NCBI GenBank assembly: GCA_037783545.1
Contig: JBBELK010000029.1
Span: 379,501 to 443,500, forward strand
DNA: 64,000 nucleotides
Origin: Henricia sp. BOLD:AAB3569
Lineage: Eukaryota > Echinodermata > Asteroidea > Spinulosida > Echinasteridae
Reading direction: 5' to 3'
A model generated the notes under the pieces. The model did no database searches and was not told the DNA's origin. It was given only the letters and a program-made list of their open reading frames with translations. This document shows positions 37,101 through 51,256 of this stretch, piece by piece. The stretch's first letter is position 1, and each line of letters starts with the position of its first letter. The position numbers were made by a program, and so were the translations under genes.

Positions 37101-37970
37101 CAGGTTTGCGTAATTTTAAACGTTTACTGAAGAACAATATTTTACTCGACAAAACAAAAGTTCCTACGACACTCGGTATTCCCAGGTGGTCTCCCACCGA
37201 AGTACTGACCGAGCCCAACGTTGCTTAACTGCGGTGATCAGACGGGAACCGGTGTATTCAATGTGGTATGGTCGTAGACGAAAGCTTAACAGGTTTGCGT
37301 AATTTGAAACGTTTACAGAAGAACAATATTTTACTAAAAACAAAAGTGCCTACGACACTCGGTATTCCCAGGTGGTCTCCCACCGAAGTACTGACCGAGC
37401 CCAACGTTGCTTAACTGCGGTGATCAGACTGGAACCGGTGTATTCAATGTGGTATGGTCGTAGACGAATGCTTAACAGGTTTGCGTAATTTTAAACGTTT
37501 ACTGAAGAACAATATTTTACTCGACAAAACAAAAGTGCCTACGACACTCGGTATTCCCAGGTGGTCTCCCACCGAAGTACTGACCGAGCCCAACGTTGCT
37601 TAACTGCGGTGATCAGACGGGAACCGGTGTATTCAATGTGGTATGGTCGTAGACGAAAGCTTAACAGGTTTGCGTAATTTGAAACGTTTACAGAAGAACA
37701 ATATTTTACTAAAAACAAAAGTGCCCACGACACTCGGTATTCCCAGGTGGTCTCCCACCGAAGTACTGACCGAGCCCAACGTTGCTTAACTGCGGTGATC
37801 AGACGGGAACCGGTGTATTCAATGTGGTATGGTCGTAGACGAATGCTTAACAGGTTTGCGTAATTTTAAACGTTTACTGAAGAACAATATTTTACTCGAC
37901 AAAACAAAAGTGCCTACGACACTCGGTATTCCCAGGTGGTCTCCCACCGAAGTACTGACCGAGCCCAATG
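34167..37970 (-). repeat. 2,436 bp (13-unit) duplication
   Basis: actgtggtga at 34231 recurs at 36667, and cccaatgttgc at about 35528 recurs at about 37964, both at 2,436 bp. Two adjacent B units inside (rather than AB) also recur at this offset. Confidence 0.85.
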
Positions 37971-40157
37971 TTGCTTAACTGCGGTGATCAGACGGGAACC
38001 GGTGTATTCAATGTGGTATGGTCGTAGACGAAAGCTTAACAGGTTTGCGTAATTTGAAACGTTTACAGAAGAACAATATTTTACTAAAAACAAAAGTGCC
38101 TACGACACTCGGTATTCCCAGGTGGTCTCCCACCGAAGTACTGACCGAGCCCAACGTTGCTTAACTGCGGTGATCAGACGGGAACCGGTGTATTCAATGT
38201 GGTATGGTCGTAGACGAATGCTTAACAGGTTTGCGTAATTTTAAACGTTTACTGAAGAACAATATTTTACTCGACAAAACAAAAGTGCCTACGACACTCG
38301 GTATTCCCAGGTGGTCTCCCACCGAAGTACTGACCGAGCCCAACGTTGCTTAACTGCGGTGATCAGACGGGAACCGGTGTATTCAATGTGGTATGGTCGT
38401 AGACGAAAGCTTAACAGGTTTGCGTAATTTGAAACGTTTACAGAAGAACAATATTTTACTAAAAACAAAAGTGCCTACGACACTCGGTATTCCCAGGTGG
38501 TCTCCCACCGAAGTACTGACCGAGCCCAACGTTGCTTAACTGCGGTGATCAGACGGGAACCGGTGTATTCAATGTGGTATGGTCGTAGACGAATGCTTAA
38601 CAGGTTTGCGTAATTTTAAATGTTTACTGAAGAACAATATTTTACTCGACAAAACAAAAGTGCCTACGACACTCGGTATTCCCAGGTGGTCTCCCACCGA
38701 AGTACTGACCGAGCCCAACGTTGCTTAACTGCGGTGATCAGACGGGAACCGGTGTATTCAATGTGGTATGGTCGTAGACGAAAGCTTAACAGGTTTGCGT
38801 AATTTGAAACGTTTACAGAAGAACAATATTTTACTAAAAACAAAAGTGCCCACGACACTCGGTATTCCCAGGTGGTCTCCCACCGAAGTACTGACCGAGC
38901 CCAACGTTGCTTAACTGCGGTGATCAGACGGGAACCGGTGTATTCAATGTGGTATGGTCGTAGACGAATGCTTAACAGGTTTGCGTAATTTTAAACGTTT
39001 ACTGAAGAACAATATTTTACTCGACAAAACAAAAGTGCCTACGACACTCGGTATTCCCAGGTGGTCTCCCACCGAAGTACTGACCGAGCCCAACGTTGCT
39101 TAACTGCGGTGATCAGACGGGAACCGGTGTATTCAATGTGGTACGGTCGTAGACGAAAGCTTAACAGGTTTGCGTAATTTGAAACGTTTACAGAAGAACA
39201 ATATTTTACTAGAAACAAAAGTGCCTACGACACTCGGTATTCCCAGGTGGTCTCCCACCGAAGTACTGACCGAGCCCAACGTTGCTTAACTGCGGTGATC
39301 AGACGGGAACCGGTGTATTCAATGTGGTATGGTCGTAGACGAATGCTTAACAGGTTTGCGTAATTTTAAACGTTTACTGAAGAACAATATTTTACTCGAC
39401 AAAACAAAAGTGCCTACGACACTCGGTATTCCCAGGTGGTCTCCCACCGAAGTACTGACCGAGCCCAACGTTGCTTAACTGCGGTGATCAGACGGGAACC
39501 GGTGTATTCAATGTGGTATGGTCGTAGACGAAAGCTTAACAGGTTTGCGTAATTTGAAACGTTTACAGAAGAACAATATTGTACTAAAAACAAAAGTGCC
39601 TACGACACTCGGTATTCCCAGGTGGTCTCCCACAGAAGTACTGACCGAGCCCAACGTTGCTTAACTGCGGTGATCAGACGGGAACCGGTGTATTCAATGT
39701 GGTATGGTCGTAGACGAATGCTTAACAGGTTTGCGTAATGTTAAACGTTTACTGAAGAACAATATTTTACTCGACAAAACAAAAGTGCCTACGACACTCG
39801 GTATTCCCAGGTGGTCTCCCACCGAAGTACTGACCGAGCCCAACGTTGCTTAACTGCGGTGATCAGACGGGAACCGATGTATTCAATGTGGTATGGTCGT
39901 AGACGAAAGCTTAACAGGTTTGCATAATTTGAAACGTTTACAGAAGAACAATATTTTACTAAAAACAAAAGTGCCCACGACACTCGGTATTCCCAGGTGG
40001 TCTCCCACCGAAGTACTGACCGAGCCCAACGTTGCTTAACTGCGGTGATCAGACGGGAACCGGTGTATTCAATGTGGTATGGTCGTAGACGAAAGCTTAA
40101 CAGTTTGCGTAATTTGAAACGTTTACAGAAGAACAATATTTTACTAAAAACAAAAGT

Positions 40158-40275
40158 GCCTACGACACTCGGTATTCCCAGGTGGTCTCCCACCGAAGTA
40201 CTGACCGAGCCCAACGTTGCTTAACTGCGGTGATCAGACGGGAACCGGTGTATTCAATGTGGTATGGTCGTAGAG
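40158..40275 (-). rRNA. 5S rRNA variant with +1 G to C, first copy
   Basis: The plus strand gene edge reads gtagag instead of gtagac, so RNA nt 1 is C and the terminal pair of helix I is lost. Pol III usually starts at a purine, so this class may start elsewhere or be weak. I count about 25 copies from here to 63702 and none to the left. All are in class B units (gaggaaagctt). Confidence 0.88.
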
Positions 40276-42407
40276 GAAAGCTTAACAGGTTTGCGTAATT
40301 TGAAACGTTTACAGAAGAACAATATTTTACTAAAAACAAAAGTGCCTACGACACTCGGTATTCCCAGGTGGTCTCCCACCGAAGTACTGACCGAGCCCAA
40401 CGTTGCTTAACTGCGGTGATCAGACGGGAACCGGTGTATTCAATGTGGTATGGTCGTAGACGAATGCTTAACAGGTTTGCGTAATTTTAAACGTTTACTG
40501 AAGAACAATATTTTACTCGACAAAACAAAAGTGCCTACGACACTCGGTATTCCCAGGTGGTCTCCCACCGAAGTACTGACCGAGCCCAACGTTGCTTAAC
40601 TGCGGTGATCAGACGGGAACCGGTGTATTCAATGTGGTATGGTCGTAGACGAATGCTTAACAGGTTTGCGTAATTTTAAACGTTTACTGAAGAACAATAT
40701 TTTACTCGACAAAACAAAAGTGCCTACGACACTCGGTATTCCCAGGTGGTCTCCCACCGAAGTACTGACCGAGCCCAACGTTGCTTAACTGCGGTGATCA
40801 GACGGGAACCGGTGTATTCAATGTGGTATGGTCGTAGACGAAAGCTTAACAGGTTTGCGTAATTTGAAACGTTTACAGAAGAACAATATTTTACTAAAAA
40901 CAAAAGTGCCTACGACACTCGGTATTCCCAGGTGGTCTCCCACCGAAGTACTGACCGAGCCCAACGTTGCTTAACTGCGGTGATCAGACGGGAACCGGTG
41001 TATTCAATGTGGTATGGTCGTAGAGGAAAGCTTAACAGGTTTGCGTAATTTGAAACGTTTACAGAAGAACAATATTTTACTAAAAACAAAAGTGCCTACG
41101 ACACTCGGTATTCCCAGGTGGTCTCCCACCGAAGTACTGACCGAGCCCAACGTTGCTTAACTGCGGTGATCAGACGGGAACCGGTGTATTCAATGTGGTA
41201 TGGTCGTAGACGAATGCTTAACAGTTTTGCGTAATTTTAAACGTTTACTGAAGAACAATATTTTACTCGACAAAACAAAAGTGCCTACGACACTCGGTAT
41301 TCCCAGGTGGTCTCCCACCGAAGTACTGACCGAGCCCAACGTTGCTTAACTGCGGTGATCAGACGGGAACCGGTGTATTCAATGTGGTATGGTCGTAGAC
41401 GAAAGCTTAACAGGTTTGCGTAATTTGAAACGTTTACAGAAGAACAATATTTTACTAAAAACAAAAGTGCCCACGACACTCGGTATTCCCAGGTGGTCTC
41501 CCACCGAAGTACTGACCGAGCCCAACGTTGCTTAACTGCGGTGATCAGACGGGAACCGGTGTATTCAATGTGGTATGGTCGTAGACGAATGCTTAACAGG
41601 TTTGCGTAATTTTTAACGTTTACTGAAGAACAATATTTTACTCGACAAAACAAAAGTGCCTACGACACTCGGTATTCCCAGGTGGTCTCCCACCGAAGTA
41701 CTGACCGAGCCCAACGTTGCTTAACTGCGGTGATCAGACGGGAACCGGTGTATTCAATGTGGTATGGTCGTAGACGAAAGCTTAACAGGTTTGCGTAATT
41801 TGAAACGTTTACAGAAGAACAATATTTTACTAAAAACAAAAGTGCCTACGACACTCGGTATTCCCAGGTAGTCTCCCACCGAAGTACTGACCGAGCCCAA
41901 CGTTGCTTAACTGCGGTGATCAGACGGGAACCGGTGTATTCAATGTGGTATGGTCGTAGACGAATGCTTAACAGGTTTGCGTAATTTTAAACGTTTACTG
42001 AAGAACAATATTTTACTCGACAAAACAAAAGTGCCTACGACACTCGGTATTCCCAGGTGGTCTCCCACCGAAGTACTGACCGAGCCCAACGTTGCTTAAC
42101 TGCGGTGATCAGACGGGAACCGGTGTATTCAATGTGGTATGGTCGTATACGAAAGCTTAACAGGTTTGCGTAATTTGAAACGTTTACAGAATAACAATAT
42201 TTTACTAAAAACAAAAGTGCCTACGACACTCGGTATTCCCAGGTGGTCTCCCACCGAAGTACTGACCGAGCCCAACGTTGCTTAACTGCGGTGATCAGAC
42301 GGGAACCGGTGTATTCAATGTGGTATGGTCGTAGACGAATGCTTAACAGGTTTGCGTAATTTTAAACGTTTACTGAAGAACAATATTTTACTCGACAAAA
42401 CAAAAGT

Positions 42408-42520
42408 GCCTACGACACTCGGTATTCCCAGTACTGACCGAAGTACTGACCGAGCCCAACGTTGCTTAACTGCGGTGATCAGACGGGAACCGGTGTATTC
42501 AATGTGGTATGGTCGTAGAC
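42408..42520 (-). pseudogene. 5S pseudogene, helix IV deleted (copy 7)
   Basis: Same deletion, single rather than paired and about 9.6 kb from the nearest other copy, which suggests unequal exchange or conversion carried it here. Confidence 0.92.
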
Positions 42521-43672
42521 GAATGCTTAACAGGTTTGCGTAATTTTAAACGTTTACTGAAGAACAATATTTTACTCGACAAAACAAAAGTGCCTACGAC
42601 ACTCGGTATTCCCAGGTGGTCTCCCACCGAAGTACTGACCGAGCCCAACGTTGCTTAACTGCGGTGATCAGACGGGAACCGGTGTATTCAATGTGGTATG
42701 GTCGTAGACGAAAGCTTAACAGGTTTGCGTAATTTGAAACGTTTACAGAAGAACAATATTTTACTAAAAACAAAAGTGCCCACGACACTCGGTATTCCCA
42801 GGTGGTCTCCCACCGAAGTACTGACCGAGCCCACCGTTGCTTAACTGCGGTGATCAGACGGGAACCGGTGTATTCAATGTGGTATGGTCGTAGACGAAAG
42901 CTTAACAGGTTTGCGTAATTTGAAACGTTTACAGAAGAACAATATTTTACTAAAAACAAAAGTGCCTACGACACTCGGTATTCCCAGGTGGTCTCCCACC
43001 GAAGTACTGACCGAGCCCAACGTTGCTTAACTGCGGTGATCAGACGGGAACCGGTGTATTCAATGTGGTATGGTCGTAGACGAATGCTTAACAGGTTTGC
43101 GTAATTTTAAACGTTTACTGAAGAACAATCTTTTACTCGACAAAACAAAAGTGCCTACGACACTCGGTATTCCAAGGTGGTCTCCCACCGAAGTACTGAC
43201 CGAGCCCAACGTTGCTTAACTGCGGTGATCAGACGGGAACCGGTGTATTCAATGTGGTATGGTCGTAGACGAAAGCTTAACAGGTTTGCGTAATTTGAAA
43301 CGTTTACAGAAGAACAATATTTTACTAAAAACAAAAGTGCCTACGACACTCGGTATTCCCAGGTGGTCTCCCACCGAAGTACTAACCGAGCCCAACGTTG
43401 CTTAACTGCGGTGATCAGACGGGAACCGGTGTATTCAATGTGGTATGGTCGTAGACGAATGCTTAACAGGTTTGCGTAATTTTAAACGTTTACTGAAGAA
43501 CAATATTTTACTCGACAAAACAAAAGTGCCTACGACACTCGGTATTCCCAGGTGGTCTCCCACCGAAGTACTGACCGAGCCCAACGTTGCTTAACTGCGG
43601 TGATCAGACGGGAACCGGTGTATTCAATGTGGTATGGTCGTAGACGAAAGCTTAACAGGTTTGCGCAATTTG

Positions 43673-46600
43673 AAACGTTTACAGAAGAACAATATTTTAC
43701 TAAAAACAAAAGTGCCCACGACACTCGGTATTCCCAGGTGGTCTCCCACCGAAGTACTGACCGAGCCCAACGTTGCTTAACTGCGGTGATCAGACGGGAA
43801 CCGGTGTATTCAATGTGGTATGGTCGTAGACGAATGCTTAACAGGTTTGCGTAATTTTAAACGTTTACTGAAGAACAATATTTTACTCGACAAAACAAAA
43901 GTGCCTACGACACTCGGTATTCCCAGGTGGTCTCCCACCGAAGTACTGACCGAGCCCAACGTTGCTTAACTGCGGTGATCAGACGGGAACCGGTGTATTC
44001 AATGTGGTATGGTCGTAGACGAAAGCTTAACAAGTTTGCGTAATTTGAAACGTTTACAGAAGAACAATATTTTACTAAAAACAAAAGTGCCTACGACACT
44101 CGGTATTCCCAGGTGGTCTCCCACCGAAGTACTGACCGAGCCCAACGTTGCTTAACTGCGGTGATCAGACGGGAACCGGTGTATTCAATGTGGTATGGTC
44201 GTAGAGGAAAGCTTAACAGGTTTGCGTAATTTGAAACGTTTACAGAAGAACAATATTTTACTAAAAACAAAAGTGCCTACGACACTCGGTATTCCCAGGT
44301 GGTCTCCCACCGAAGTACTGACCGAGCCCAACGTTGCTTAACTGCGGTGATCAGACGGGAACCGGTGTATTCAATGTGGTATGGTCGTAGACGAATGCTT
44401 AACAGGTTTGCGTAATTTTAAACGTTTACTGAAGAACAATATTTTACTCGACAAAACAAAAGTGCCTACGACACTCGGTATTCCCAGGTGGTCTCCCACC
44501 GAAGTACTGACCGAGCCCAACGTTGCTTAACTGCGGTGATCAGACGGGAACCGGTGTATTCAATGTGGTATGGTCGTAGACGAAAGCTTAACAGGTTTGC
44601 GTAATTTGAAACGTTTACAGAAGAACAATATTTTACTAAAAACAAAAGTGCCTACGACACTCGGTATTCCCAGGTGGTCTCCCACCGAAGTACTGACCGA
44701 GCCCAACGTTGCTTAACTGCGGTGATCAGACGGGAACCGGTGTATTCAATGTGGTATGGTCGTAGACGAATGCTTAACAGGTTTGCGTAATTTTAAACGT
44801 TTACTGAAGAACAATATTTTACTCGACAAAACAAAAGTGCCTACGACACTCGGTATTCCCAGGTGGTCTCCCACCGAAGTACTGACCGAGCCCAACGTTG
44901 CTTAACTGCGGTGATCAGACGGGAACCGGTGTATTCAATGTGGTATGATCGTAGACGAAAGCTTAACAGGTTTGCGTAATTTGAAACGTTTACAGAAGAA
45001 CAATATTTTACTAAAAACAAAAGTGCCCACGACACTCGGTATTCCCAGGTGGTCTCCCACCGAAGTACTGACCGAGCCCAACGTTGCTTAACTGCGGTGA
45101 TCAGACGGGAACCGGTGTATTCAATGTGGTATGGTCGTAGACGAATGCTTAACAGGTTTGCGTAATTTTAAACGTTTACTGAAGAACAATATTTTACTCG
45201 ACAAAACAAAAGTGCCTACGACACTCGGTATTCCCAGGTGGTCTCCCACCGAAGTACTGACCGAGCCCAACGTTGCTTAACTGCGGTGATCAGACGGGAA
45301 CCGGTGTATTCAATGTGGTATGGTCGTAGACGAATGCTTAACAGGTTTGCGTAATTTTAAACGTTTACTGAAGAACAATATTTTACTCGACAAAACAAAA
45401 GTGCCTACGACACTCGGTATTCCCAGGTGGTCTCCCACCGAAGTACTGACCGAGCCCAACGTTGCTTAACTGCGGTGATCAGACGGGAACCGGTGTATTC
45501 AATGTGGTATGGTCGTAGACGAAAGCTTAACAGGTTTGCGTAATTTGAAACGTTTACAGAAGAACAATATTTTACTCGACAAAACAAAAGTGCCTACGAC
45601 ACTCGGTATTCCCAGGTGGTCTCCCACCGAAGTACTGACCGAGCCCAACGTTGCTTAACTGCGGTGATCAGACGGGAACCGGTGTATTCAATGTGGTATG
45701 GTCGTAGAGGAAAGCTTAACAGGTTTGCGTAATTTGAAACGTTTACAGAAGAACAATATTTTACTAAAAACAAAAGTGCCTACGACACTCGGTATTCCCA
45801 GGTGGTCTCCCACCGAAGTACTGACCGAGCCCAACGTTGCTTAACTGCGGTGATCAGACGGGAACCGGTGTATTCAATGTGGTATGGTCGTAGACGAATG
45901 CTTAACAGGTTTGCGTAATTTTAAACGTTTACTGAAGAACAATATTTTACTCGACAAAACAAAAGTGCCTACGACACTCGGTATTCCCAGGTGGTCTCCC
46001 ACCAAAGTACTGACCGAGCCCAACGTTGCTTAACTGCGGTGATCAGACGGGAACCGGTGTATTCAATGTGGTATGGTCGTAGACGAAAGCTTAACAGGTT
46101 TGCGTAATTTGAAACGTTTACAGAAGAACAATATTTTACTAAAAACAAAAGTGCCTACGACACTCGATATTCCCAGGTGGTCTCCCACCGAAGTACTGAC
46201 CGAGCCCAACGTTGCTTAACTGCGGTGATCAGACGGGAACCGGTGTATTCAATGTGGTATGGTCGTAGACGAATGCTTAACAGGTTTGCGTAATTTTAAA
46301 CGTTTACTGAAGAACAATATTTTACTCGACAAAACAAAAGTGCCTACGACACTCGGTATTCCCAGGTGGTCTCCCACCGAAGTACTGACCGAGCCCAACG
46401 TTGCTTAACTGCGGTGATCAGACGGGAACCGGTGTATTCAATGTGGTATGGTCGTAGACGAAAGCTTAACAGGTTTGCGCAATTTGAAACGTTTACAGAA
46501 GAACAATATTTTACTAAAAACAAAAGTGCCCACGACACTCGGTATTCCCAGGTGGTCTCCCACCGAAGTACTGACCGAGCCCAACGTTGCTTAACTGCGG

Positions 46601-48820
46601 TGATCAGACGGGAACCGGTGTATTCAATGTGGTATGGTCGTAGACGAATGCTTAACAGGTTTGCGTAATTTTAAACGTTTACTGAAGAACAATATTTTAC
46701 TCGACAAAACAAAAGTGCCTACGACACTCGGTATTCCCAGGTGGTCTCCCACCGAAGTACTGACCGAGCCCAACGTTGCTTAACTGCGGTGATCAGACGG
46801 GAACCGGTGTATTCAATGTGGTATGGTCGTAGACGAAAGCTTAACAAGTTTGCGTAATTTGAAACGTTTACAGAAGAACAATATTTTACTAAAAACAAAA
46901 GTGCCTACGACACTCGGTATTCCCAGGTGGTCTCCCACCGAAGTACTGACCGAGCCCAACGTTGCTTAACTGCGGTGATCAGACGGGAACCGGTGTATTC
47001 AATGTGGTATGGTCGTAGAGGAAAGCTTAACAGGTTTGCGTAATTTGAAACGTTTACAGAAGAACAATATTTTACTAAAAACAAAAGTGCCTACGACACT
47101 CGGTATTCCCAGGTGGTCTCCCACCGAAGTACTGACCGAGCCCAACGTTGCTTAACTGCGGTGATCAGACGGGAACCGGTGTATTCAATGTGGTATGGTC
47201 GTAGACGAATGCTTAACAGGTTTGCGTAATTTTAAACGTTTACTGAAGAACAATATTTTACTCGACAAAACAAAAGTGCCTACGACACTCGGTATTCCCA
47301 GGTGGTCTCCCACCGAAGTACTGACCGAGCCCAACGTTGCTTAACTGCGGTGATCAGACGGGAACCGGTGTATTCAATGTGGTATGGTCGTAGACGAAAG
47401 CTTAACAGGTTTGCGTAATTTGAAACGTTTACAGAAGAACAATATTTTACTAAAAACAAAAGTGCCTACGACACTCGGTATTCCCAGGTGGTCTCCCACC
47501 GAAGTACTGACCGAGCCCAACGTTGCTTAACTGCGGTGATCAGACGGGAACCGGTGTATTCAATGTGGTATGGTCGTAGACGAATGCTTAACAGGTTTGC
47601 GTAATTTTAAACGTTTACTGAAGAACAATATTTTACTCGACAAAACAAAAGTGCCTACGACACTCGGTATTCCCAGGTGGTCTCCCACCGAAGTACTGAC
47701 CGAGCCCAACGTTGCTTAACTGCGGTGATCAGACGGGAACCGGTGTATTCAATGTGGTATGATCGTAGACGAAAGCTTAACAGGTTTGCGTAATTTGAAA
47801 CGTTTACAGAAGAACAATATTTTACTAAAAACAAAAGTGCCCACGACACTCGGTATTCCCAGGTGGTCTCCCACCGAAGTACTGACCGAGCCCAACGTTG
47901 CTTAACTGCGGTGATCAGACGGGAACCGGTGTATTCAATGTGGTATGGTCGTAGACGAATGCTTAACAGGTTTGCGTAATTTTAAACGTTTACTGAAGAA
48001 CAATATTTTACTCGACAAAACAAAAGTGCCTACGACACTCGGTATTCCCAGGTGGTCTCCCACCGAAGTACTGACCGAGCCCAACGTTGCTTAACTGCGG
48101 TGATCAGACGGGAACCGGTGTATTCAATGTGGTATGGTCGTAGACGAATGCTTAACAGGTTTGCGTAATTTTAAACGTTTACTGAAGAACAATATTTTAC
48201 TCGACAAAACAAAAGTGCCTACGACACTCGGTATTCCCAGGTGGTCTCCCACCGAAGTACTGACCGAGCCCAACGTTGCTTAACTGCGGTGATCAGACGG
48301 GAACCGGTGTATTCAATGTGGTATGGTCGTAGACGAAAGCTTAACAGGTTTGCGTAATTTGAAACGTTTACAGAAGAACAATATTTTACTCGACAAAACA
48401 AAAGTGCCTACGACACTCGGTATTCCCAGGTGGTCTCCCACCGAAGTACTGACCGAGCCCAACGTTGCTTAACTGCGGTGATCAGACGGGAACCGGTGTA
48501 TTCAATGTGGTATGGTCGTAGAGGAAAGCTTAACAGGTTTGCGTAATTTGAAACGTTTACAGAAGAACAATATTTTACTAAAAACAAAAGTGCCTACGAC
48601 ACTCGGTATTCCCAGGTGGTCTCCCACCGAAGTACTGACCGAGCCCAACGTTGCTTAACTGCGGTGATCAGACGGGAACCGGTGTATTCAATGTGGTATG
48701 GTCGTAGACGAATGCTTAACAGGTTTGCGTAATTTTAAACGTTTACTGAAGAACAATATTTTACTCGACAAAACAAAAGTGCCTACGACACTCGGTATTC
48801 CCAGGTGGTCTCCCACCAAA
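43673..48820 (-). repeat. two copies of a 2,814 bp (15-unit) block
   Basis: Private changes recur at exactly 2,814 bp: gcgcaatttg near 43673/46487, acaagtttgcg near 44031/46845, gtatgatcg near 44945/47759, the B-to-A chimeric spacer near 45575/48389, and accaaag at 46001/48815. One difference was seen: ctcgatattc near 46165 has a standard partner. Confidence 0.9.
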
Positions 48821-50843
48821 GTACTGACCGAGCCCAACGTTGCTTAACTGCGGTGATCAGACGGGAACCGGTGTATTCAATGTGGTATGGTCGTAGACGA
48901 AAGCTTAACAGGTTTGCGTAATTTGAAACGTTTACAGAAGAACAATATTTTACTAAAAACAAAAGTGCCTACGACACTCGGTATTCCCAGGTGGTCTCCC
49001 ACCGAAGTACTGACCGAGCCCAACGTTGCTTAACTGCGGTGATCAGACGGGAACCGGTGTATTCAATGTGGTATGGTCGTAGACGAATGCTTAACAGGTT
49101 TGCGTAATTTTAAACGTTTACTGAAGAACAATATTTTACTCGACAAAACAAAAGTGCCTACGACACTCGGTATTCCCAGGTGGTCTCCCACCGAAGTACT
49201 GACCGAGCCCAACGTTGCTTAACTGCGGTGATCAGACGGGAACCGGTGTATTCAATGTGGTATGGTCGTAGACGAAAGCTTAACAGGTTTGCGTAATTTG
49301 AAACGTTTACAGAAGAACAATATTTTACTCGACAAAACAAAAGTGCCTACGACACTCGGTATTCCCAGGTGGTCTCCCACCGAAGTACTGACCGAGCCCA
49401 ACGTTGCTTAACTGCGGTGATCAGACGGGAACCGGTGTATTCAATGTGGTATGGTCGTAGAGGAAAGCTTAACAGGTTTGCGTAATTTGAAACGTTTACA
49501 GAAGAACAATATTTTACTAAAAACAAAAGTGCCTACGACACTCGGTATTCCCAGGTGGTCTCCCACCGAAGTACTGACCGAGCCCAACGTTGCTTAACTG
49601 CGGTGATCAGACGGGAACCGGTGTATTCAATGTGGTATGGTCGTAGACGAATGCTTAACAGGTTTGCGTAATTTTAAACGTTTACTGAAGAACAATATTT
49701 TACTCGACAAAACAAAAGTGCCTACGACACTCGGTATTCCCAGGTGGTCTCCCACCGAAGTACTGACCGAGCCCAACGTTGCTTAACTGCGGTGATCAGA
49801 CGGGAACCGGTGTATTCAATGTGGTATGGTCGTAGACGAAAGCTTAACAGGTTTGCGTAATTTGAAACGTTTACAGAAGAACAATATTTTACTCGACAAA
49901 ACAAAAGTGCCTACGACACTCGGTATTCCCAGGTGGTCTCCCACCGAAGTACTGACCGAGCCCAACGTTGCTTAACTGCGGTGATCAGACGGGAACCGGT
50001 GTATTCAATGTGGTATGGTCGTAGAGGAAAGCTTAACAGGTTTGCGTAATTTGAAACGTTTACAGAAGAACAATATTTTACTAAAAACAAAAGTGCCTAC
50101 GACACTCGGTATTCCCAGGTGGTCTCCCACCGAAGTACTGACCGAGCCCAACGTTGCTTAACTGCGGTGATCAGACGGGAACCGGTGTATTCAATGTGGT
50201 ATGGTCGTAGACGAATGCTTAACAGGTTTGCGTAATTTTAAACGTTTACTGAAGAACAATATTTTACTCGACAAAACAAAAGTGCCTACGACACTCGGTA
50301 TTCCCAGGTGGTCTCCCACCAAAGTACTGACCGAGCCCAACGTTGCTTAACTGCGGTGATCAGACGGGAACCGGTGTATTCAATGTGGTATGGTCGTAGA
50401 CGAAAGCTTAACAGGTTTGCGTAATTTGAAACGTTTACAGAAGAACAATATTTTACTAAAAACAAAAGTGCCTACGACACTCGGTATTCCCAGGTGGTCT
50501 CCCACCGAAGTACTGACCGAGCCCAACGTTGCTTAACTGCGGTGATCAGACGGGAACCGGTGTATTCAATGTGGTATGGTCGTAGACGAATGCTTAACAG
50601 GTTTGCGTAATTTTAAACGTTTACTGAAGAACAATATTTTACTCGACAAAACAAAAGTGCCTACGACACTCGGTATTCCCAGGTGGTCTCCCACCGAAGT
50701 ACTGACCGAGCCCAACGTTGCTTAACTGCGGTGATCAGACGGGAACCGGTGTATTCAATGTGGTATGGTCGTAGACGAAAGCTTAACAGGTTTGCGTAAT
50801 TTGAAACGTTTACAGAAGAACAATATTTTACTCGACAAAACAA
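48219..50843 (-). repeat. 1,503 bp (8-unit) overlapping duplication
   Basis: Chimeric B-to-A spacer units, +1C genes and the accaaag change (48815, 50318) recur at 1,503 bp. The block overlaps the end of the 2,814 bp repeat, so later duplication was nested in earlier products. Confidence 0.82.
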
Positions 50844-51256
50844 AAGTGCCTACGACACTCGGTATTCCCAGGTGGTCTCCCACCGAAGTACTGACCGAGC
50901 CCAACGTTGCTTAACTGCGGTGATCAGACGGGAACCGGTGTATTCAATGTGGTATGGTCGTAGAGGAAAGCTTAACAGGTTTGCGTAATTTGAAACGTTT
51001 ACAGAAGAACAATATTTTACTAAAAACAAAAGTGCCTACGACACTCGGTATTCCCAGGTGGTCTCCCACCGAAGTACTGACCGAGCCCAACGTTGCTTAA
51101 CTGCGGTGATCAGACGGGAACCGGTGTATTCAATGTGGTATGGTCGTAGACGAATGCTTAACAGGTTTGCGTAATTTTAAACGTTTACTGAAGAACAATA
51201 TTTTACTCGACAAAACAAAAGTGCCTACGACACTCGGTATTCCCAGGTGGTCTCCC

